Positions 11,641 to 22,956 of a DNA stretch of 64,000 nt are shown piece after piece. The position numbers and the translations under genes are program-made. This DNA comes from Erpobdella octoculata. Taxonomy: Eukaryota > Annelida > Clitellata > Hirudinida > Erpobdellidae. The notes beneath the pieces are model-generated. The model did not search any database. It was not told the DNA's origin and saw nothing but the letters and a program-made list of their open reading frames with translations. Numbering within the stretch: position 1 is the stretch's first letter; every line of letters begins with the position of its first letter. The stretch lies in the NCBI GenBank assembly GCA_963978895.1, contig OZ022240.1, positions 41,964,268 to 42,028,267 of the forward strand, given 5' to 3'.

Positions 11641-14600
11641 ATGGAAACTGTGGCGTCCAAGGTTTCGTTTTATCAATTTGCTACGCTTCTCGACAAAATA
11701 AGCGCTTTGAACAAAGAGGACAAGAAGAAACGGCTCCTAAAAGCATTCGTAAATGAATGGAGGCAATTTGAGGCCAGAATTCTTGCTAATGGAAAATTAG
11801 CAGAGGTTGGTTAGTTGGTTGATTAAAAAATTTAGCAGAAAAGTTTTGTTAACAACGTGTTATTTTTATTTTTTGTAGAATGACTCTTTCTTTCCAGCCA
11901 TGAGGCTTCTTCTACCGCAACTCGACAAGGATAGAGAGGCATACGGGATAAAAGAGGTTAGAAATTTTTAATCGTTATGTTAGAAAATAAAAGAGATTAT
12001 AAATTTGTAATCATAATGTTACAAAATAAAAGGGGTTAGAAATTTTTAATGTTACAAAATAAAGGAGATTAGAAATTTGTAATTTTATTGGATGAAGGAG
12101 GTTGAACCTATGTCGTAATGTTGGGAAAAAGATAAGATAAGTTGAAATTTGTAATGTTACGAGATGAAGGGGGTTGAAAATTTTTAATGTCATGGGAAGA
12201 AAGAGGTTAGAATATTGTAATGTTACAAAATAAAATGACTGGAAGTTTTTAATGTGATGGATAATTTTTTATTTAATCCAGATAGAGAAATTAAATTATT
12301 TTCAATTTCATAATTTATATAAGAGAAATTAAATTATTTTCAATTTCATAATTTATATAAGAGAAATTAAATTATTTTCAGTTTCATAATTTATATAAGA
12401 GAAATTAAATTATTTTCAATTTCATAATTTATATAAGAGAAATTAAATTATTTTCAATTTCATAATTTATATAAGAGAAATTAAATTATTTTCAATTTCA
12501 TAATTTATATAAGAGAAATTAAATTATTTTCAATTTCATAATTTATTTAATTATATGTTAGTGGCCTATGGGTCCTTCTGTTGGAGAAATAAATAAATAT
12601 TGGGCTAAACCATATAATTAAGAGGCGTGGTGGTAAATCGGTAAAATCTTGGACTTTTACGTTTGAGATCCCGAGTTTGAATTCTGTGCGAAATCTCACA
12701 TTGGGTAACTCAGTCTTTCATTCACCTATGGTCAACAAATAAGTACCAGCTTAGGCAGGGTAATATAATAAGAAACAGCCTATGAAAAGCATGGGTGATA
12801 GGTAACTCTATGTAATCTTAAACGTGCTGCTTTCTAACACCTTAGTCGCTTGCCGAGGCACTTTAAGAGCGTATTATTATTATTATTTTAGTTATATAAA
12901 TTGATTTCACCTTTCTTCGTCGACAGCACTCTCTGGTGAGGTTGTTTATAGAAATATTCGGATTAGGAAAGAACAGTCCTTCGGCTCAGACTCTCGTGAA
13001 TTACAAATCTCCAAAGACCAGTAATAAATTTGTAAGTCATTATCGTCATAGTTATCTTCGTTATCGTGAGCATCGTTATCATCATGGCATCAATTTCATC
13101 AGAAAGTCTATGTTCATCTTGAGTATCATCATTATCACCACGAGAATCATTATCATCACGAGTATCATCATTATCATCACGAGAATCATTTTCATCACGA
13201 GTATCATCATTATCACCCACCATGAGAATTGTTGTCATCATGAGAATCATTATCATCACGAGTATCATCATTATCACCATGAGAATTGTTATCATCATGA
13301 GAATCAATATCGTCATAAGTATCATTATCATCATGAGAATCATTATCATCATGAGTATCACAAAATTCATGTTCAATTGTTTTCTATATTGGTCGGATTC
13401 TTTTAACATCAATCATAATTTAACACAGTCTAATAATTATAATTAAACTTTGCTGGTAAGTAAGCTAGTCTTACGATTTCGTCAATGATCTGGTTTGACT
13501 TGGGAGTGAATTGATTCATCGACTTTTTACTCTGGATAGGACGTGACCTCAATTGATTTCGCTGCCACGGCAACCTCTGTTCTTAAGGACAGGTGTCCCG
13601 AAAAAGGGTCCTTGACATTGGAAGACGTCAACATAGAATTGGACCAAATTGCAGTCGCAAATGCATCAAAGGATAGAGAGAAAGTACAGAGGTCCATTTT
13701 TCATCACAATCATTATTGTGATGAAGATGATGATGATGATGTGATGTTGGAAGATGAATAATTGTAGAAATGTTTAATGTTAAACTTATAGAATCAGTTG
13801 TGGAAATGATAGGTAACACGATGATAATTGATATTGCTATGAACAATGATGATGATGATGAAGATAATGAAAGTGATAATGATATTGTTACGATGATGAT
13901 GATATTTTTACGACGATGATGATATTGTTACGATGATGATGATATTGTTACGATGATGATGATATTTTTATGATGATGATGATGTTATGATGATGATGTT
14001 GTTATGATGACAGTGATGATGTCGAATTGCTGATGACGATGATGTTGTTATGATGACGATGTTGATGATATTGTTATGATGATGACAGTGATGATGTTGA
14101 ATTGCAGATCTTTGCTTCACCTGATGAAGAACGTGTCCGGTCGCGAGATAAAGTGGTTGATTCGAATGATACTGAAAGAAGTTCGACTGGGCGTGGGTCA
14201 AAGGTCGGTCTTTCACAGTTACCACGGAGACGCGGAGGAGTTGTACAACGTCAAGATGTCACTGGAAAAGGTTGGGATTTGAACCCGGTTTCCAACCACG
14301 GAAATGAGGACCTGTTTGTAAATTTCAACGAATTACAATTTGTTACTATTAACACCTGTGTACTTGAATGAACCTATCAAAAATTACTTTTTTTTCTAAG
14401 TGTCATTATTTTTTTTAAATGGCAACATGTATAATTATTGGTTGTATAAAAACGAACAACCGTTTTCAGCCTATTAACACCTGTAGTAACACCAGGTACG
14501 TGAGACGTTACGATTGACCACTATTCGCTACCTGTATTGACGTAATTTCCAGGTGTGCACGACGTTGAAGGACCCGTCGATACGACTTCACGAGATCGAA

Positions 14601-14977
14601 GTTTCACTCTTCAGTCCGTTCAGACCGATGCTGGCTCAGAGGGAATCCCCGGATAGTGTCGGTGATGATGATGATGATGAGTATGGTGATGATTATGGTG
14701 ATGATGATGATGAGTATGGTGATGATGATGATGAAGATGATGATTATGGTGATGATGATGATGATGAGTATGGTGATGATGATGATGATGAGTATGGTGA
14801 TGATGATGATGATTATGGTGATGATGATGATGATGAGTATGGTGATGATGATGGTGATTATGGTGATGATGATGATGATGAGTATGGTGATGATGTTGAT
14901 GAGGATGATGAGTATGGTGATGATGATGATGAGTATGGTGATGATAATGAGGATTATTATAATGAGGATGAGGATGG

Positions 14978-15014
<37 letters not shown>

Positions 15015-15679
15015 GATGATGATGATGATGAGGATGGTGATGATGATGAATGATAATGATAGTTTTGATAATGATTACAATTAATAGTTTTGTATATTTA
15101 TATCAATTAATAGTTTTGTATATTTATATCAATTTATTTATGTTGATTTTAGATTAAGCAATTATTGTTATGATAATGATGATGATGATTATGACAATGT
15201 TAATGAAGGATTATGGTGGTTATGATAATGATTATAATTAATATTTTTATATATTGATATCAATTTATTTATATTGATTTAAGATGAAGCAATCATTATT
15301 ATTATTATTATTAAACTTTTTTCATAATTAAATTTATTTCAGATAGAAACATTGATGAAGAAGAAACCGTATTTCATAGAAGTGAAGTTTGACGGAGAGA
15401 GAATGCAGCTGCACACGGAGAACGGAAAATTCAAATATTTTTCTAGGGGGTAATATATTTTCGTTGCCGTAGCGGATGAATTGATTGATTGTATTTCTTC
15501 GGCATCGGGAAACGTGGTTGTATTTGTATTATAGGATTATTAAGAGTAAGGAGTAGAGACCGGAAAACTTGGTACATCTCTGATGAGTCTGAATTGAAAG
15601 AGTTGCAGTAGATTAAGATTTGTGGAGAAGTTTAATTTTATTTTGGACGGAATGAAGACGATGATGAAGGTGATGATGT

Positions 15680-15710
<31 letters not shown>

Positions 15711-16680
15711 GATGGTGATGATGATGAAGATGATGATGATGATGGTGATGATGATGATGATGACGATAAGGATTGAATCAATCTAGTCGGTTTTTAATTT
15801 ATTAAATTAGATTTCTCAGAAGTATTGTTTTAAGATAACAAAATACTCGGTTATTGTTTTAAACTTTAAATATTATTTGTATTTAAAATTTTTGTTTATT
15901 TTATTTTACGACCAGTGGCAACGAGTACACCCACATCTACGGGGAAGATCATCGCCAAGGCAACCTGACCCCCCACCTCGTTGGAGCCTTCGACCGGACG
16001 ACCCGTTCCGTCGTCCTCGACGGAGAAATGGTCGGTTTCGATCCCGTCACTGGTGCTATTGGTTGGTTTTCTTCGTCACGTGACATCTCTTCGGTCTTTT
16101 CATTGGTCGATTTTATGTATATCGTAACTTGTGTTAAGTCTTTTTATTAGTTGGTTTTATTTAATGTGTAACTTGTGTTTGTTTGATTGTTTCATTCTGT
16201 ATTGGCTCTGCTGTATTGTGTTGTTTGAATTCTTTACAATCGATTTAAATTTAAATAATTTAAACTTATTTCTATTAATTGTATTAATTACGGTGAGTTA
16301 TTAAATCTCATTAATTTAATACAATTTATATCATTGTTTTTTTTTTTCTTATTGATTTCAGGATCAAAAGGTGAGAATTTCGACATAAAGTCGGCGCACC
16401 TGCAGAAGTACCAGCCGATGTACGTCGCGTTCGACATTCTTCTCCGTGACGGGAAGGTCCTCGCGAACGTTCCGGTGAGGGAAAGAAGGAAAGAACTGGA
16501 GGAGGTAGTGAAGGAAATCGACGGAAGGATTGTCGTTTCCGTGGTGTCGGAGAAGTTTACGAAGTAAGTTGTCAGTCGTTGTTGGGTGCAGTTGGTTTTT
16601 TGTGTCTCTAACCGTTTGTTTTTTTTTTTCAAAATTATTGATATTAAAAGTCAAACTAATAATAACAGTAGTAGTAGTAA

Positions 16681-16712
<32 letters not shown>

Positions 16713-19700
16713 ATAATAGTAGTAGTAGTAGTAATAGTAATAATAGTAGTAGTAGTAGTAGTAGTAGTAGTAATAATAGTAGTAGAAGTAGTAGTAATAG
16801 TAATAATAATGGTAGTGGTAGTGGTGGTAGTAGTAGAGGCAGTTATCGTAGTTGTGCTAATTTTAATAATCGATTAAATACGAAACTTGATTTTATAAAA
16901 AAAAAAATCAACTAATAATCGTTACACAATTGTGGTTATCAACAACATGATTGTTATTATCCGTTGCATCGTCAATTCAAACAGTCAGGACTGCATCGAC
17001 GCCTTGAACGAAGCCATAGATAAGAGGCAGGAAGGACTGATGGTCAAGGACCCCGAATCGGTGTACAAACCGAACTGCCGCGCCAGGGGAGGGTGGTTCA
17101 AGATGAAGCCGGAATACATCAGGGGTCTCACGGACGACCTCGACCTCCTGGTAGTCGGGGGTTTTTTCGGTGCGGGTAATTCCGGCATGCCCACCCACTT
17201 CCTCTGCGCGGTCGCCGTGGATGCCGGAGACGGCGGGATGGATCCGAGAGAATTTCACACGTTCTGCAAGGTGATGCACGTGTTTTTTCTCCAGTTTAAA
17301 CTGATCTGTTTGCCAGATTTAATTAATTTTTTTTATTAAAAAATATTGATTTTTATTTTCTATTATAAATTTTCTATTAAGTTTTCATTATTTAACTGTT
17401 GATGTGTTGTTTTATTTCTTCTGATCCCTACTAATTACATACATGCCTGGATTTAATTTTCCACCTCCACCTATTGACATTCAGGTCGGCACCGGCTATT
17501 CCCTGGCGGAACTGACGGAGCTGAACGCGAAACTCGCTTCCGATTGGCAGCCATTCAAAAGGTCAAATCCGCCCGATTGGTTGAAATTTCCCTCGAACTT
17601 CAAACAGAGACCCGACGTAGTCGTGAAACAACCGAGCAGTTCATTTGTTTTTCAGGTTTGTTTTTGTGGTTTTGTTATTTTAAAAAATGTTATAAAATAT
17701 GCAAATTTAATTATTATAAAATATGCACATTTAATTATTATAAATTATGCAAATTTAATTATATAAAATGTGCAAATTTAATTAATATAAAATATGTAAA
17801 TTTAATTAAGTAATTTATTTTTTTACTTTTTCTGATTAAACCATTTGTTCTTTTTTAATTTATTCATTTTTGCTTAATAAGTCATTAACTGGCTTATTTA
17901 TTTATTTATTAACTTCGCTAATTAACTCTTTCAATATTTTTTTGACTTACTAATTTAGTTCATTAAGGCAATTTTAAATTTATTTATTCAATTAAATATA
18001 TCTTTTAATAATTATTTATTGACATTTAATTCACCAATAAATCCATTCGGTTGCAGGTGAAAGCAGCAGAAATAATAGAATCGGATCAGTACAAGACGGG
18101 AATCACCCTGAGATTCCCGCGGGTCGAGAAGATACGATACGACAAACCGTGGTACGATTGCATGACGCTCGGTCAACTGCGTGATTTGAGGAAGGTGTGT
18201 TTGTATGCATGTATGCATTGTTCATGTGTTTGTATGCATGTATGCATTGTTCATGTGTTTGTATGCGTGTATGCATTGTTCATGTGTTTGTGTGCATGTA
18301 TGCATTGTTCATGTGTTTGTGTGCATGTATGCATTGTTCATGTGTTTGTATGCGTGTATGCATTGTTCATGTGTTTGTATGCATGTATGCATTGTTCATG
18401 TGTTTGTGTGCATGTATGCATTGTTCATGTGTTGGTATGCATGTATGCATTGTTCATGTGTTTGTGTGCATGTATGCATTGTTCATGTGTTTGTATGTAT
18501 GTATGCATTGTTCATGTGTTTGTATGCATGTATGCATTGTTCATGTGTTTGTATGCATGTATGTATGTGTGTTTGTGTGCTTGTTGTAAATTTGAGAAAG
18601 GTTTATTTGAGAAAAATGGAAATAGAATGAATGTTAGCTCGTTGACTATATCAGGACTGTAAGGGGCTTGGTGTGAATAGATGATTCCATGCAAAGCTAG
18701 AGTTTGTATGCATAAGAATGTTCAATCTTAACTTACCTTGGAAATACGACACATATAAAAAATAAACGATGATGAACAATCTTTTTTGAACAGAGCTAAC
18801 TGTGTTTTTCAAGGCCAGCAAATAAATAAATAAGTAAATACATGAATAATAGATTTCATAAAGGATGAATGATGATAAACAAACACATGAACAATGCATA
18901 CATGCACACAAACACATGAACAATGCATACATACATACATACATACACATGAACAATGCATACATGCACACAAACACATGAACAATGCATACATACATAC
19001 ATACATACATACAAACACATGAACAATGCATACATGCACACAAACACGACCTACGATTTTCAAGGCCACAAAATAAATGAATGAATAAATAAACACATCA
19101 ATAATAATGATTTTCAAAGCCACCAAATAAATGAATAAATAAATAAATACACATCAATAATAATGGATTTCACGAAGAAATATTTTTTCCCTCCGTGCAG
19201 AAATCCGACGGCAAGCTGGCGGGTCGACACGCGACTTCGACGGATTTCATCGCCGCGGCGACGAAGAAGAGGAAAATCGCTCTTCGTCCGAAACCGACAG
19301 TGGACAAAAGGTTTTGTGGGATCGATGCTGAGAAAGTTCAAAAGGTCAATGATAATAATATTGAATGTTTTTAGCTCTGGTTGGATGATTATAATGATGA
19401 TGATAATGATGATGATGATGATGGAGGAGGAGATGATAATGGTGATTATGATGGTGGAGATGGTGATGATGATAATGATAATGTGGGGAAAGTAGGTGAT
19501 GAAAATATGAGTGTGATAAAACCATTGCATTATGATTATGTTGATGATGATAATTGTGATCATGGTAATGATGATTATGATTATGATGATGATTATTATA
19601 ATGAGGCTACCGCTATGAAAACTTGATGATGATTGTCGTATTGAGAATGTAGTTCTGAAATAAATATTTCAATACTTTTGAAGACTTGATGATATTCTTG

Positions 19701-22700
19701 TGCTGATTGCATGGAAACAGTGAGTTCACTGCTAAAGATGGTATTGAGGAATATTGTGGTGGTGATGATGATGGTGGTTGTGATGATGATGATGATGGTG
19801 TTCAACACTGCAGGCGTCCGCTTTATTCGATGGAAAGGAAATCTGCGTGGTGACAGGAGACGCGAGGAATACGAAATCACAACTGGAGGAGATGATTGTC
19901 GAGAACGGAGGAAGTATCGTTCAGAATCCGGGTTGGTAGGAGGAGGAGGGAATCTTCAACCCGTATATTAAGATTAGAATAGTGGTAGTAATAGTAAGAA
20001 TATTATATAGTTGCCATTGCAAGGATTTTTTTCAACTTGTTTGTATATGTTAAGATTATAATAGTGGTAGTAATAGTAAGAATATTATATAGTTGCCATT
20101 GCAAGGATTTTTTTTACCAAAGACAACGAATGTTCATTTGTTTACTTGATTATTTAATTTTTTTTAATACAAATATTTCATTTTGTGTTTTAATGTTTTG
20201 TTTTTTTTACTTATAAATTATATAAACTATTTTCTCTTGTTTGTTTTCAATGAGGTTTTTGTTTGTATTTCGTAACCAAGGCGACGATACTTTCTGCACG
20301 ATCGCCGGAAAGACGTCTCTGAGAGTGACGAATATCATTAAAATTGGATTGCGGGATGTTGCTAAGGTAGACTGGCTGTTAAGGTGCATCCAGCAGCAAC
20401 AATTGTTGTCATGGTGAGCTTTTCTTTTACCAAAGACAACAAATGTTTAATTAATTTCGTGATGAACTAATAATATTAGTTATTATTTGTTTATATTTAT
20501 TATCATGTTTTTAATCATTTATTTTAACTAATTGTATTTTTTATTTATATTTATTATCATTTATTTTAATTAATTGTATTATTTCTTTTTATTTATTATG
20601 TTTTTAATTATTCCTTCGAGCAGGTCTCCGCCCGATCTGGTCCACGCCTCCCCCAGAACGAAATCCAAGTTCGCTGACAACTACGATCTCTACGGCGACG
20701 GTTTCTACGACGACACCGACGAGGTCAGCCTCAAGGTCGTGTTCGAAGGAATGGAATCCAGTGCGGCGTCGCAGGTTTTTTGATTTTTTTTTTTAATTTT
20801 CGATTGAGGAACAAACATAAAGTTGAAATGAAATACTTCGGTCTCATAGAGACTAATCAAGCGAATTTTAAATGCTTGATCATGAAATCCACATTGGTCT
20901 AACTTATACAATACCAAACAGTAATAGGTTGGGTCTACAGGTTTTTACTGCATTTTGTGCAATGATTCAGTTTTGGAGGAACACATTTATAATTATAATT
21001 TGGCATCTTCAATGGTGAAATGAAATTTTTTTAGAAAGATGTTACTCTGATTTCAGTTTACATCAATTTAGCTGCTTTTTCTACAACTTTTTTTTCAGTA
21101 CCATCTCATTGACCCTTTTCTGAGAAATGTTTGTCCTACAAAACATAATTTGTAAAATTTGACAAACATCCAAAATTATTCGGTTTGGTCTCTGTCTGTG
21201 TTTTCCACGCTTTGATTTGATGGAAGAACCTTCGAAAATTTTTTGTTTCGTAACAAAAATATGCGGGGTTTCCACATGTGCGGAAAACACGGAAGAAAAA
21301 ATGGCGACGACTACTGGACCATTAAAATTATTCAAATATAATGCAAACAATTTTTTTAAACAAATTCAGATTTATTTACAAAAAAAAACATAAATTGTAA
21401 ACACTATTTAAAAGTTGAATGTGCCTTAATTGCATGCAGTTTAACAAAAGTACAACATCGACACATTAAACAACTGATTGCCTGCTTGTTTGCTTGCTTG
21501 CAGAGCCCGATGACCAAGAATGATATAACAGCGTTAGAAGACAAGTACTTTTTTCACGAGAGTCCATACAGAGTTTTCAGATCTTGCAGGTTTACGTGGA
21601 GTTGATTAAAATTACGTTTTCTCGTACAATTCGTTGAATGAGTTTAAAGTTATTATAGTTAGGAGATATTAGTAACTTTATCAATAATATTTGTAGGGCC
21701 GTTTTTCTTCCGTTTCACGTTACTCCATCTCTCAATGCCGTTTTGTTTCGTTTTCACGGAGGGATTTTATTGCAAACTGGAGAAGACTGCGCGACACATG
21801 TAGTTATTCCAAATGAGTTAGTTTTTAAGACTGAATATGAATTCTTCTTCAATCAAATGTTCATAAGGTTCCATCCATTTATTACGTTCCCAACAAACTT
21901 CAGATTCTTACACTACCTTCCCCTGTTGCACTCCTGTACATTTAAACCCTTATGTGTACATACACATGACAGTCTTATACCCCCCCACAGAAAAATGCAT
22001 AAATCTACCATAGTCTAAATCAGGAGGTGTATAGTTACCATTTTCTCGAGCAAAAGCTGGGTTCCGAAAATTTTTATATTTTTTCCAAAAATGATCAATT
22101 TTCTCATAACCTAATTTTATTACATACATTCTAAAAAGAAGGGAGCTAGTGAAATTGTATATCTGCATTTGTTTTGTTTACATCATTATGCAGTTTTATA
22201 TATATGATGGAACAAACTTTATAAAATTAAAAATATTAAACTGAATTTGAAATCAGTACCATCTGTTGATTTTTTTAAATATTAAGAATATTGAATAATT
22301 GATTTGTACTACATGGCAATCTGAACTATTAAAAATGATGATATTAATAGTTGAAAAAAAAGATGAAAATTACAATGTCACACATATATATTGGAAATTA
22401 TGTTTTTATTGTAACTATCATTCAAGTTTTTGCTTCCATATGCATTTGTTGGATCACTCTCTTCCCATCCTAAGCACCCATATGCAAGTCATTTATTGGG
22501 TACGTAATATATGGATGACCCCTAAATGACCATGTTTTTTCATTGAAATCATCCAGTTTATCTGATATCTACAATATACAAATCATTATTATATGGCAAA
22601 AACAATAAAAACTTTATTACGTGGTGCATCTGATATAAATAAACAATACAATTTCATTATACAGCACATCTTATGAAAAATACATCGAGGAAACAATAAC

Positions 22701-22830
22701 AAACAGAAAGTCAATCAACGACGACCAAAAACCACGAGTAGTCTACGAGCAGTGGATCAGCGATAGCATCGATTTCGGAGAGTTACAGGACGAAAAAGAT
22801 TACTGTCCGAACTGTGAATTATTACAATAA
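11641..22830 (+). CDS. LIG4: DNA ligase IV, complete, 19 coding exons
   Basis: ATP-dependent nuclear ligase that seals double-strand breaks with XRCC4 in non-homologous end joining. Exons: 11641-11805, 11879-11956, 12927-13031, 13540-13691, 14108-14270, 14553-14657, 15343-15449, 15916-16061, 16362-16563, 16985-17270, 17485-17655, 18057-18194, 19201-19344, 19814-19931, 20281-20413, 20624-20774, 21504-21589, 21697-21816, 22665-22830. All phases close, giving 2736 bp, 911 codons (human is 911). The N-terminal DNA-binding domain contains WLIRMI. Motif I is VKFDGERMQ with catalytic Lys about 271, motif IV EGLMVK (424-429), motif V WFKMKPEY. The OB fold follows. BRCT1 starts about 654, the XRCC4-binding linker keeps YDLYGDGF (about 758), and BRCT2 ends with W-x-S-D-S-I. 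Donors after exons 4 (GTCCAT) and 6 (GTCGGT) are weak. Human LIG4 has one coding exon, so this intron-rich form is notable. No inactivating change seen. Confidence 0.97.
11948..12260 (+). repeat. Minisatellite in LIG4 intron 2 derived from the exon 2/donor junction
   Basis: About eight diverged units of 33-39 bp. The first unit is the exon end plus splice donor itself (ATAAAAGAG then GTTAGAAATTTTTAAT). Later units keep this as ATAAAAGGGGTTAGAAATT, ATGAAGGGGGTTGAAAATT and AAGAAAGAGGTTAGAATATT, so several carry potential GT donors. Confidence 0.85.
12284..12545. repeat. 38-bp tandem repeat, about 7 near-identical copies
   Basis: The unit contains GAGAAATTAAATTATTTTCA and TTTCATAATTTATATAA. Copies differ by one or two bases, implying recent expansion. 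Located in LIG4 intron 2 directly after the donor-derived minisatellite. Confidence 0.92.
12617..12890 (+). mobile_element. tRNA-derived SINE with (ATT)n tail
   Basis: The 5' part resembles a tRNA (GGCGTGGTGGTAAATCGGTA as box A region, GAGTTTGAATTCT as box B). It is followed by an unrelated body and ends GAGCGTATTATTATTATTAT. The fold is too degraded for a functional tRNA. Sits in LIG4 intron 2. Confidence 0.7.
13060..13365. repeat. (ATC)-rich minisatellite in LIG4 intron 3
   Basis: Repeats built from TCATTATCATCACGAGTA and ATGAGAATCATTATCATC, 12-30 bp higher-order units. Long open frames on both strands are repeat products. Confidence 0.85.
13722..14097. repeat. (GAT)n-derived minisatellite in LIG4 intron 4
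   Basis: Units such as GATGATGATATTGTTACGAT reach to about 10 bp before the acceptor of LIG4 exon 5 at 14108. Confidence 0.85.
14658..15055 (+). repeat. (GAT)n/GAGTATGGT array in LIG4 intron 6, open in the LIG4 frame
   Basis: Starts right at the weak GTCGGT donor of exon 6. In the exon frame it encodes an uninterrupted acidic tract of Asp, Glu, Tyr and Gly ending at a TGA at 15051-15053. A shorter (GAT)n tract follows at 15660-15768 in intron 7. Confidence 0.9.
16665..16850. repeat. (AGT)n microsatellite in LIG4 intron 9
   Basis: Long run of GTAGTAGTA with AATAGT interruptions. Poly-Ser, poly-Val and similar frames here are artefacts. Confidence 0.9.
18192..18578 (+). repeat. 30-bp minisatellite (about 12 copies) at the start of LIG4 intron 12
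   Basis: Unit contains GCATGTATGCATTGTTCATG and TGTTTGTAT, with A/G variation at a few sites. Begins within the donor region of exon 12 (AAG then GTGTGTTTGTATGC). An inverted array of the same unit is at 18883-19048. Confidence 0.93.
18883..19048 (-). repeat. Inverted array of the same 30-bp minisatellite
   Basis: Reverse complement of the 18192-18578 unit (ACACATGAACAATGCATACA and so on), with short CATA expansions between units. The two arrays are about 300 bp apart within one intron. Confidence 0.92.
19050..19168. repeat. About 55-bp tandem repeat before LIG4 exon 13
   Basis: Two copies of a unit with TTTTCAAGGCCACAAAATAA and AAATACACATCAATAATAAT; a third related copy lies at about 18806-18850. 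Confidence 0.7.
19967..20118. repeat. Tandem duplication (about 80 bp, two copies) in LIG4 intron 14
   Basis: TTAAGATTAGAATAGTGGTA to GCCATTGCAAGGATTTTTTT is repeated directly with few changes. ACCAAAGACAAC-AATGTT words after it recur downstream of exon 15 (about 20427). Confidence 0.85.
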
Positions 22831-22956
22831 ATTACAATAAATTAATAAATTACAATAAATTAATAAATTACAATAAATTAATAAATTACAATAAATTAAT
22901 AAATTACAATAAATTAATAAATTACAATAAATTGATAAATTACAATAAATTAGTAT
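22815..22956 (+). repeat. 18-bp minisatellite containing the LIG4 stop codon and AATAAA signals
   Basis: The last codons and stop of LIG4 (TTACAATAA) are the first part of a repeat of ATTACAATAAATTAATAA, about seven copies. Each unit carries one or two AATAAA hexamers, so the array supplies many overlapping polyadenylation signals right at the stop codon. Confidence 0.9.

Noticed and set aside
14604..15084. Open frames of poly-Ile/Thr and poly-Met in the (GAT)n array
   Set aside because: Shadow frames of the repeat. Only the frame continuous with LIG4 exon 6 is of interest, and only as possible intron retention.
21743..22018. 91-codon frame overlapping LIG4 exon 18
   Set aside because: The true exon ends at the GTTAGT donor at 21817; the rest of the frame is intron.
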